From CAIUVD01 sp044338255 (lineage in GTDB: Bacteria; Planctomycetota; UBA11346): a DNA stretch of 48,839 nt. Numbering within the stretch: the first letter of the stretch is position 1; each line of letters opens with the position of its first letter. Positions 42,223 through 48,839 of the stretch are shown piece by piece. Location of the stretch: contig JBIILZ010000015.1 in assembly GCA_044338255.1 (NCBI GenBank), positions 1 through 48,839 of the forward strand, read 5' to 3'. A program made the position numbers and the translations under genes. Under the pieces are notes generated by a model. It searched no databases. It worked only from the letters and a program-made list of their open reading frames with translations, and was not told where the DNA came from.

Positions 42223-43551
42223 ATGACCTCACGCCAACGCCTGCTCTCCCGATACGAACAGCTCACCAACCACGACCCGCTCACCCGGCGCGCCCTGCTC
42301 GGCAGCCTGGCGCGCAGCGCCTTCGGCCTGACGGTGCTGTCGGCACTCGAACCACTGTGCGGCCTTGGACTACTCGCCACCGAACCAGGCCGGCCACGGC
42401 CGCGCGCCCGGGCCTGCATCTACCTGTACATGAACGGGGGCATGAGCCATCTCGATACCTTCGATCCCAAACCCGGGCATGCCGCCGCCGGGCCGGTGAA
42501 GGCCATCGCCAGCAACGTCGACGGGCTGCAGCTGACCGAGAACCTGCCCTTGCTCGCCAAGCAGGCCGACAAGGTCGCGGTGATCCGTTCGCTGACCTCG
42601 AACCAGGGCGCGCACGAACAGGGCGAGTACCTGATGCGCACCAGCTACGCCATGCGCGGAACGATCAAGCATCCGACCCTCGGGGCGTGGAGCGCCAATC
42701 TTCTGGGCACCGCCAATCCCACCCTACCGGCGTACATCACCATCGGCGCCGGCAGCAATCATCCCGGGGCCGGCTACATGGAATCGCGCTTCACCCCCCT
42801 GCCGCTGGGCAATCCTGAACAGGGTCTGCCCAACAGCACCCGCCCGGACGGGGTCACGGCCGAGGAATACGCCCATCGCCTAGAACTACTCAAGGGCTTC
42901 AACGCTCCCTTCCAGCAAAAATATGACGCCAAGGAAGTCCGCGCCTATCGCGATCTCTACGACGACGCGGTGACCTTGATGGGTAGCAAGGACCTCGCCG
43001 CCTTCGATCTCAAGCGCGAGCCCGAGAGCATGCGCTCGGCCTATGGCGCGAATGCCTTCGGCCAGGGCTGCCTGCTCGCCCGGCGACTGGTGGAAAATGA
43101 TGTGCGCTTCGTCGAAGTCGGACTCGATGGCTGGGACACCCACGATGATAACTTCGACCGCGTCGCCGATCAGGCGACGGTCCTCGATCGCGGACTGTCG
43201 ACCCTGCTCGCCGACCTCACCGCTCGCGGCATGCTCGCCGAGACCCTGGTGGTGGTGGCCACCGAATTCGGACGTTCGCCGGGCATCAACCAGAACCAGG
43301 GCCGCGATCATCATCCGAAGGCCTTCTCTGGGCTGCTGGCAGGTGGCGGCATCGGCGGCGGCCGTGTGCATGGGCAAACCAGCGAGAATGGCGGCGAGGT
43401 GGTCAAGGACCCGGTCCTGATCACCGATTTCAACGCCACCATCGCCAAGGCCCTGGGCCTGCCCTTGGACAAGGTACTGACCTCGCCCTCGGGCCGGCCC
43501 TTCACCATCGCCGACAAGGGCAAGCCCCTCCGCGAGCTGTTCGTTTCATGA
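42223..43551 (+). CDS. DUF1501 protein with Tat-type signal
   Basis: A 442-residue protein of the DUF1501 family, an alkaline phosphatase/sulfatase-like fold. The N-terminus LTRRALLGSLARSAFGLTVLSAL fits a twin-arginine signal. Family blocks include YLYMNGGMSHLDTFDPKPGH, LPLLAKQADKVAVIRSLTS and ARRLVENDVRFVEVGLDGWDTHDDNF, then ATEFGRSPGINQNQGRDHHPKAFSGLLAGGG. It follows the DUF1549/1553 gene by 10 bp and overlaps the next gene by ATGA. DUF1501 and DUF1549/1553 genes are characteristically paired in PVC bacteria, so joint function outside the cytoplasm is likely; the reaction is unknown. Confidence 0.93.
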   Translation: MTSRQRLLSRYEQLTNHDPLTRRALLGSLARSAFGLTVLSALEPLCGLGLLATEPGRPRPRARACIYLYMNGGMSHLDTFDPKPGHAAAGPVKAIASNVDGLQLTENLPLLAKQADKVAVIRSLTSNQGAHEQGEYLMRTSYAMRGTIKHPTLGAWSANLLGTANPTLPAYITIGAGSNHPGAGYMESRFTPLPLGNPEQGLPNSTRPDGVTAEEYAHRLELLKGFNAPFQQKYDAKEVRAYRDLYDDAVTLMGSKDLAAFDLKREPESMRSAYGANAFGQGCLLARRLVENDVRFVEVGLDGWDTHDDNFDRVADQATVLDRGLSTLLADLTARGMLAETLVVVATEFGRSPGINQNQGRDHHPKAFSGLLAGGGIGGGRVHGQTSENGGEVVKDPVLITDFNATIAKALGLPLDKVLTSPSGRPFTIADKGKPLRELFVS

Positions 43552-44660
43552 ACTTCCCTGCCAAGGTTACCGCCATGCGTGTGCCCCTGCTGACTCTCTA
43601 CGTCATCAGCGCCATCAGCTCCATCAGCTCCATCAGCGCCATCAGCGTTCTCGGCCAGTCGCGACTCGCCGCCGCCGAGGCCAGCTGGGACAACATCCAC
43701 GCCATCCTCGAAGCCCGCTGCACCAGCTGCCATGGCGATACCAAGCAGAAGGCCGGCCTGCGTCTGGATAGTCCGGAATGGCTCGCCAAGGGTTCGCACG
43801 ACGGGGCGGTGGTGGTCGCCGGCCAACCGGCGGTGAGCAAGATCTACACCATGGCCGCCCTGCCTGAGGATCATGAAGATCGCATGCCGCCCAAAGGCGA
43901 ACGCCTGACCGCCGAACAGCTCACCCTGCTCAAACAGTGGATCGCCGAGGGCGCGAAAACCGCCACCGCCGAGAAGAAGCCGGAACCGGTCGCTGCTCTT
44001 CCCAAAAAGATCGACCCGGCAAAACCCGAATCCGCGCCAAGCGACATGATGCAGAGCACCATGGAAGACACCGCGCATACCGGCAGCCGTGCGCCGGCCC
44101 AGCCGCGCCCGCCGGCGGCGCCGGAAGCCCCGATCATCCCTGCCCCAGCGGCGCCCGAATTCGCCATCACCGCCCTCACGACGCAGAGCTTCGTGATCAA
44201 CACCCTCCCCGGCGGCTGGCTTGATGTACATGCCGGCCACGCCAAGAACGGCCTCTCGGACACCCACCTGCCGCTCCTGAACAAGATCGGCCCGGCGGTA
44301 GCCTTCCTCGATCTCGCGAACTCCGGCATCACCGATCGTCAGTTCAAGCTGCTCACCACCTTCAGCAACGTACAACGCCTGCATCTTGAGCACACGCCGG
44401 TGAGCGATGCCGGCCTCACGGCCCTCGCCGCTTTTCCGCAACTGACCTACCTCAATCTCTTCGCCACCGACATCAGCGATGCCGGGCTTGCTGCGCTGCC
44501 GTCGTTGAAGCAACTCGATGAGCTCTATGTCTGGCAGAGCAAGATCACCCCGGCCGGCATCGCCGCGCTTAAGAAGAAGCTGCCCGACCTCGAGATCTTC
44601 AACGGGCCCGAAGATCTGCCGACGGTGAAGATCGAAGAGAAAAAGAAGAAACGGAAATAA
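43548..44660 (+). CDS. Planctomycete-type cytochrome c and leucine-rich-repeat protein
   Basis: A 370-residue exported protein. The signal-peptide core (VISAISSISSISAIS, residues 19-33) is encoded by a 9-bp tandem repeat. A PSCyt1 cytochrome c domain follows with heme motif CTSCH (C58, C61, H62) and probable axial M113 in DRMPPKGERLT. After a Pro/Ala/Lys-rich linker comes a leucine-rich-repeat domain (VAFLDLANSGITDRQF, VQRLHLEHTPVSDAGL, LTYLNLFATDISDAGL, LDELYVWQSKITPAGI), ending Lys-rich. It overlaps DUF1501 by ATGA. It could carry electrons to or from the two partners, with LRRs for protein contact (inference). Confidence 0.92.
   Translation: MNFPAKVTAMRVPLLTLYVISAISSISSISAISVLGQSRLAAAEASWDNIHAILEARCTSCHGDTKQKAGLRLDSPEWLAKGSHDGAVVVAGQPAVSKIYTMAALPEDHEDRMPPKGERLTAEQLTLLKQWIAEGAKTATAEKKPEPVAALPKKIDPAKPESAPSDMMQSTMEDTAHTGSRAPAQPRPPAAPEAPIIPAPAAPEFAITALTTQSFVINTLPGGWLDVHAGHAKNGLSDTHLPLLNKIGPAVAFLDLANSGITDRQFKLLTTFSNVQRLHLEHTPVSDAGLTALAAFPQLTYLNLFATDISDAGLAALPSLKQLDELYVWQSKITPAGIAALKKKLPDLEIFNGPEDLPTVKIEEKKKKRK
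43602..43646. repeat. 9-bp in-frame repeat encoding the signal-peptide core
   Basis: Five 9-bp units of the type TCCATCAGC (also GTCATCAGC, GCCATCAGC) encode Ile-Ser-Ala or Ile-Ser-Ser repeats that form the hydrophobic core of the cytochrome-LRR protein's signal peptide. Confidence 0.95.
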
Positions 44661-45514
44661 AGGTCCCTTTCATCCTACAGGCAGTCGAATCCGGAACACG
44701 ATCGGAAGACCCAGGAGGCTGCGAAATTCATGGAGGAAGCAATCAATCCACCGGCCCCGCGAGCGCCACCGGAGCCGCCCCCTGAGCAGTGAGCGGGGCC
44801 ACTGACGCGCCGTGCTGCCGGCGGTGTGACACGCACCACGGCGTCCGGGGATCTCCAGGCTCCGATGGCCGGTGTTGATCCGTTGAGCCTTCACCATGTC
44901 GCATCCCATGTCTCATCGCATCGTGCTGTCGCTGCTTTCCCTCCTGCCCACGCTGATGCCCGGATGGGCGGCGGAGCTGCCGGTGACGGCAGTGACAGTG
45001 CTGCCGGATGGCCTACTGGTCGAATGCCGCGGGACGTTGGCGGCCGGCGACCTGAGCATCAGCGGCCTCCCCCCGGGATGCATCGCCGAAGACCTCGCCT
45101 TGAGCGCTGACGACGGCAGCGAGCCGGTGTGGCGGTTGGTACCGGCTCCCGCGATCCGCAACCTGCCGCCGGTGGTGGCGGACGACCTCCTGGCCCTTGC
45201 CGCCGCCACCCGCAATGCCGGGATTGCCGGAAAACGCGCCGAACTCGCGGGCTTGATCGGAATCGCGGGCGCGCAGCCGACCACGGACGCCGCCGGTCAT
45301 GAGCTTGCCGTGTGGTCGCCCAGCGCACTCAACTCGCAGCTCGCCTTTGCCGCCATCAACGCCCAGCGCGCCGCCGAGGCGGCACAGGCCGCCGCCGACG
45401 CCGCGTCCGAGGCTCGCGGCCGCTTGGCGCAGATGCCGGCGATGACGGCACTCGCCGGCCCACACATTGCGCTCGCCGCCGCTGCCCGCGGTCCGCTGAC
45501 GCTGCGCTATCGCC

Positions 45515-45681
45515 TAGGAGCCTGTCGGAGATAGGCCGACGAGGCTGGCGAAGTGTATCGATGGGCAGATCCAAGGCGGAGGAGTGCGCCAAATAGCAGC
45601 GCTATTTGGACATTCCGACAACGCAGGAGATGCCTGGCGAGACCGAGTCAGTCTTGCTGGCCTATCTCCGACAGGCTCCTA
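45515..45681. mobile_element. TA-flanked MITE-like element (copy B)
   Basis: A 163-bp core (45517-45679) with perfect 21-bp terminal inverted repeats, GGAGCCTGTCGGAGATAGGC plus C and its reverse complement, flanked by TA on both sides. An internal 9-bp hairpin, CCAAATAGC/GCTATTTGG with loop AGC, is at 45589-45609. No open frame codes for a transposase. Removing the core and one TA (165 bp) rejoins the DUF4139 frame as TAT CGC CTA CGC GGA GCG, which strongly supports TA target-site duplication. Confidence 0.9.
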
Positions 45682-45834
45682 CGCGGAGCGCAGTGGTCGC
45701 CGACGTGGCGGATCGAACTCGATGCCCAGGGCGCGCTGCTGGTGCAATCAGCGGTGATCACTCTTGATCGCCGCCCAAGCAGCACACCGGTGGCGCTGAC
45801 CGTGACCTCGTTCGGTCAGCAACCGCCGCTGTAG

Positions 45835-45864
45835 CCGGAGCCGGAGCCGGAGCCGGAGCCGGGG
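45835..45864. repeat. CCGGAG hexanucleotide array
   Basis: Four CCGGAG units and one CCGGGG unit directly after the in-frame TAG of the middle part of the DUF4139 pseudogene. In the frame of the downstream part it would read as Ala-Gly repeats. The frameshift between the middle and C-terminal parts lies at or just before it. Confidence 0.93.
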
Positions 45865-46617
45865 CGTTCGGCGGTGAGGCCCGGATGAGCGTAGAGGACA
45901 TCGCACCTACCGCCCGGGCGGATATGCCGGAGGCGCAGCGCAGCGCCTCGTTCGCGCACGGCGTCGATTTCGATCTGGGCACCGTCGACTTCACCGCCGG
46001 GAGCACCGGCCTGGGACTGATCATCGAGCGGACCACGTTGACCATCGTCGCTGACGAATGGGCGCTGTTCCCGGAAGAGCATCCGCTGGCCATGCGCCGG
46101 GTCAGCGTACGCCTGGGTGCCCAGCCGCTGCTCGCCGGCATGCTGCAAGTGATCGCCGATGCTCCGCCACGCCGTAGCCGGGTTCCCGCCCTCGCCGCCG
46201 GCAGCCTGCTGACCGTGTGCGCCGCCGTCGATGAGACCCTGTGCCTCTCCTCGACCTCGCCGTGGGACGTCGATCCGGCCGGCAACACCAGCACCTTCCG
46301 GCGCACCGACACCGACCATTGGCTGCTCAATGCCGGCAGCACGCCGCGCAAGATCGCGGTCTATCGGACGCTGCCGGTGTCGACCAGCGATGAACTCCAG
46401 GTGACCCGCGATGCCGCCAGCACCCGAGGCGCAACCGTGGTCGCTCCCGGCCTGCTGCGCTGGACGGTGACCCTGCCGCCGGGAACTCCACAGCGCATCG
46501 GCCTGGGCTGGGTGATGCGAGCCTCGGGATCCTTCACGTTCTGAGCCGTGCTCGCGGCACGGGTTCCGCCGTACATCCGCTTGCCCAGCCACCGGCAGCG
46601 CCACGCTTCCCGACCTC

Positions 46618-47814
46618 ATGTATGAACCTGTTCTCGTCGCCGTCCCCCCCAAAGGCGGCAGCTTCGACGATGTCTTGAAGAAGCTCGTGACTCTCAACTG
46701 GATCCGTCCGGAAGTGGTTTCGGCCCTGCGGCGTCTGATCAAGGACGACAAACGCCGGGTAAAACTCGAAGAAGGCCTGATTCAATTATGGGCCGCCAAT
46801 GGCCATGAATATGAAGCCACGATGCGCGCCGCCGATCGTTTCGGCCATGATCTCGACGACATCGACCAGGCCCTGAAGCGCATGCGCCGATTCGTCGGCG
46901 AGGACGGCATGCAGCGCCTCGACTATACCGGTAAGTCCGGCGTCGAACAATTATTGGAGCAGCTGCGCCACAATGGCGAAGCGGAATTGCGCGAAGCCGC
47001 CTACGCCCTGCATCTGCAACTCGACCTCACCCGCCCCGGCAAGCCGGTGCGCATGGTCTTCAATCAGCTCGAGATCGATGTCCCCCGCCCCAACACCACA
47101 GCGGTGCGCGCGGTGCTCCTCGGCACCGATCACGAGGTCACGCCGACGTGGTTGCGCAAACAGAAGCGCGATCTCTCGCTGACCTGTTATGACGCCTTCC
47201 ATAACACGCTCCTCGACGTGCTCGACACGCCCAAGATCCATAACTGGCAGGAGCTGACCGAGCACCTCATCCAGACCGACACCGACGTGCGCATCCTCGG
47301 CTCGCTGGGGCTCGACGATTACCTCGGCCACTGCGTGCTGATGTCGGAGCGCATGGCCAAGGAGGCCGTCGCCGTCGCCGTTGCCAACGGCCAGGGCGGG
47401 CGCTGGGCGTTGAGCGATCGCGATCCGAAGCTGGCGCTGCTGGCGCGCAGTCCGGTGCTGATCGATGCCGGTTACGAGGAGATCTACCGCCAGGTCCTCG
47501 ATGCCAAGCGCAACGGCATCACCTTCGAGACCGGGCCCAAGGATATCGAGACCATGTGCGCGACCCAGGACCGCACGGCGATCTACATCGTGCGCAGCGG
47601 CTCGACGGTGGCAGTGACTCCCGGGCTGTGCGTGGTCGGCACCGAACTCATCACCAGCGAGACCATCGTCGCCGTCAATCAGGAGCGCTTGAGCAAGAAC
47701 CGCCACGTCGAGGCCCTGGTCGAGAGTCTCGCGCCGACCACCACCGATCACACCGCCGCCTGGCGCGCCAAGCTCAAGGCCAAGCTCGGCGAACGCTTCG
47801 TGTTGGCGCCATGA
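46618..47814 (+). CDS. Protein of unknown function, first gene of a pair
   Basis: A 398-residue cytoplasmic-looking protein, not recognised. There is no signal peptide or membrane segment. The N-terminal 120 residues are helical and charged (VVSALRRLIKDDKRRVKLEEGLIQLW, DDIDQALKRMRRFVGE); the C-terminal third is mixed alpha/beta, with DRTAIYIVRSGSTVAVTPGLCVVGTELIT possibly a small beta barrel. It overlaps the next gene by ATGA, so the two products are likely made together. Composition matches the neighbourhood. No function is proposed. Confidence 0.78.
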   Translation: MYEPVLVAVPPKGGSFDDVLKKLVTLNWIRPEVVSALRRLIKDDKRRVKLEEGLIQLWAANGHEYEATMRAADRFGHDLDDIDQALKRMRRFVGEDGMQRLDYTGKSGVEQLLEQLRHNGEAELREAAYALHLQLDLTRPGKPVRMVFNQLEIDVPRPNTTAVRAVLLGTDHEVTPTWLRKQKRDLSLTCYDAFHNTLLDVLDTPKIHNWQELTEHLIQTDTDVRILGSLGLDDYLGHCVLMSERMAKEAVAVAVANGQGGRWALSDRDPKLALLARSPVLIDAGYEEIYRQVLDAKRNGITFETGPKDIETMCATQDRTAIYIVRSGSTVAVTPGLCVVGTELITSETIVAVNQERLSKNRHVEALVESLAPTTTDHTAAWRAKLKAKLGERFVLAP

Positions 47815-48206
47815 GCGGCGACAAGAAGATCATCGTCCCCGGCACCGACCATCCCGGGACCTTGAACAAGGTCCTGGAAGCCCTCGCCGACCAGCAGCGC
47901 GTGGCCACGCTCATCGTCCGCCGCGGCGAACGCTTCCTGATGAAGATCATGGAAGTGCGCAAGGAAGTCGTGGTCGGCGAAGTCCGCTGCCTCAACTGGT
48001 CGGCAGAAATGGGACGCACGATTTTCGCCTCGGCGAACACCGACTACACCGAAGGCCGGCGCGAGATCCTGCTCGCCGATGCCATCGAAAAGTTCGGCAG
48101 CAGCGCCCATCGCTATCGCGTCTACATCCCCATCGAAGAGATCACCGCCATCTACGAGGATCTCGACGACCGTTTCGATCAGACGCCATTCCTGCCCTTG
48201 CCCTAG
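47811..48206 (+). CDS. Protein of unknown function, second gene of a pair
   Basis: A 131-residue protein, not recognised. Alternating hydrophobic and charged stretches (VATLIVRRGERFLMKIMEV, VVVGEVRCLNW, HRYRVYIPIEEITAIYEDLDDRF) suggest a small mixed alpha/beta domain without signal peptide. The ATG at 47811 overlaps the stop of the preceding gene (ATGA), pointing to translational coupling and possibly a complex. Its TAG stop coincides with a degenerate end of the TA-flanked element, so the C-terminus may have been trimmed or kept by the insertion. Confidence 0.76.
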   Translation: MSGDKKIIVPGTDHPGTLNKVLEALADQQRVATLIVRRGERFLMKIMEVRKEVVVGEVRCLNWSAEMGRTIFASANTDYTEGRREILLADAIEKFGSSAHRYRVYIPIEEITAIYEDLDDRFDQTPFLPLP

Positions 48207-48222
48207 GGGCCTGTCGGGGGCC
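48202..48222. repeat. Degenerate end of the TA-flanked element (copy E)
   Basis: CTAGGGGCCTGTCGGGGGCC resembles the left end CTAGGAGCCTGTCGGAGATAGG. Only about 20 bp remain. It supplies the TAG stop of the plus-strand gene ending at 48206 and, read on the other strand, the last residues and stop of the response regulator. Confidence 0.6.
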
Positions 48223-48634
48223 GTCCGGCAAGCGCCATGACGCGCGCGGCGAACTCGACGTAGCCCGCCAAGGTTCCGGGTTTTTCGAGCAGGGCCAAAG
48301 CTCCTATGTCGATCGCCCGGGCAGAGCGCAGAGCATCGACATGCGTCGACATCAAGATGGTCTGCAAACCGCGGCCGATGAATTCTCGTGCCAGGCCGAA
48401 GCCATCGATAGCCGGCATGTTGATGTCGACCAGGGCGACTTCCGGCCGCGCATCGGCGTCGCACAAAGCGAACTCGACCAGCGCCAGATGAGCGATGGTG
48501 GCAGTCTGGAGAATCACCGGGCAAGCATGATGCTGGAATCCGGCTTCGATAAGGGCGAATTCTTGGGGGTTGTCATCGACGATCATGATCCGCAGATTTG
48601 CAGACGGCTGAGACGGGTAAGAGCTCATGGACAT
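48203..48634 (-). CDS. Single-domain response regulator
   Basis: A 143-residue protein that is one receiver domain: LRIMIVDDNPQ (acidic pocket D20, D21), VALVDINMPAIDGFGLA (phosphoacceptor D70), ILMSTHVD (S96 in the Thr/Ser position) and LLEKPG (K118). There is no output domain, so it would act by binding a partner, as CheY- or Spo0F-type proteins do. No histidine kinase is within the window. The ATG at 48634 is preferred over an upstream frame extension; an ATG at 48628 is an alternative. The last residues come from an element-end fragment. The 205 bp between 48634 and the window end show no gene. Confidence 0.88.
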   Translation of the reverse strand: MSMSSYPSQPSANLRIMIVDDNPQEFALIEAGFQHHACPVILQTATIAHLALVEFALCDADARPEVALVDINMPAIDGFGLAREFIGRGLQTILMSTHVDALRSARAIDIGALALLEKPGTLAGYVEFAARVMALAGRPPTGP

Positions 48635-48839
48635 GGAAAAGTGACCACTGTGGTGAATGCGGACGAACTGAAGCCACTGCCGCCTCAGCGGGTAATGGCA
48701 AAACCAATGAGAATCCGCGGTGTGGAGTCTCAAAACCTTGGCCGGTCCAGTCTCAATACTCTGGCCAGTTGTTGGGGTTGGTGTAGCGGTCTGATCAGGT
48801 TTGGCTATGGTGCAGGTGTGCCGGTCGGAGGGAGGAACC

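Larger units (their letters stand above)
44896..46544 (+). pseudogene. Broken DUF4139 (MuiA-like) gene, split by the TA-flanked element and a frameshift
   Basis: Three parts remain. 44896-45514 codes for a signal peptide, a DUF4140-like segment (LPVTAVTVLPDGLLVECRGT) and a helical part, ending in LTLRYRL. The element at 45515-45681 brings a stop. 45682-45834 resumes in the same frame (RGAQWSPTWRIELDAQG, the typical DUF4139 block) but stops at TAG. 45885-46544 continues in another frame with the DUF4139 C-terminus (SPWDVDPAGNTSTFRRTDTD, RKIAVYRTLPVSTSDELQV). So there are two lesions: the insertion, and a frameshift near a hexanucleotide repeat. Related intact proteins are surface or periplasmic and of unclear function. 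The 235 bp before 44896 shows nothing recognisable. Confidence 0.85.

Noticed and set aside
45553..45681. Small protein encoded inside the TA-flanked element
   Set aside because: The open frame is short, differs between copies A and B, and the terminal repeats and hairpins explain the sequence better.

Overview
The window is GC-rich bacterial chromosome that reads as ordinary housekeeping DNA with accessory patches. The best taxonomic clue is the trio DUF1549/DUF1553 protein, DUF1501 Tat-type protein and Planctomycete-type cytochrome c (PSCyt1) protein at 40137-44660. Together with the Lys/Ala-rich nucleoid-type proteins, this points to Planctomycetota or a close PVC relative. That placement is inference from gene content; no rRNA is present.

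Layout. 129-8501 (minus) is one tightly packed nine-gene operon: xseB, an RsmC-like methyltransferase, an RsuA-type pseudouridine synthase, tsaB, alr, and a complete BMP-type ABC importer (binding protein, dual ATPase, two permeases). 8620-10795 (plus) holds two STAS-domain proteins, a small unknown protein, an HU-like protein and tRNA-Gly(CCC). 10806-14491 holds a large unknown secreted protein divergent from araB. 14708-16332 holds an HTH/H1-like chimera and two unknown genes. 16343-21118 (minus) is a small polysaccharide operon: MurJ-like flippase, HpcH/HpaI-type aldolase, sugar transferase, asparagine synthase. 21289-26622 (plus) is a suf operon (NifU-like protein, sufB, a possible 30-residue linker ORF, sufC, sufD, sufS), followed by a convergent hemerythrin/RIC-type protein that may repair Fe-S centres. 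28130-33387 holds glnE, riboflavin synthase and thiC with its TPP riboswitch. 33551-37545 is nrdB-nrdA, with an ATP-cone on both subunits. 37980-39954 pairs a glycerophosphodiesterase with a short GlpD-like oxidoreductase. 44896-46544 is a broken DUF4139 gene, followed by an unknown gene pair and a single-domain response regulator.

The main unexpected content is repetitive DNA. A non-autonomous, MITE-like 163-bp element with perfect 21-bp terminal inverted repeats sits between TA dinucleotides. One copy splits the DUF4139 gene, and removing it with one TA restores the reading frame exactly. A second near-full copy and three degenerate end-derivatives lie elsewhere, two of them on stop codons. 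There are also many short tandem arrays. Those inside genes have units of 9, 12 or 24 bp and keep the frame; those outside genes have units of 7, 8 or 10 bp. A separate 137-bp inverted-repeat segment precedes the HU gene. No CRISPR array, prophage, transposase or rRNA was seen.
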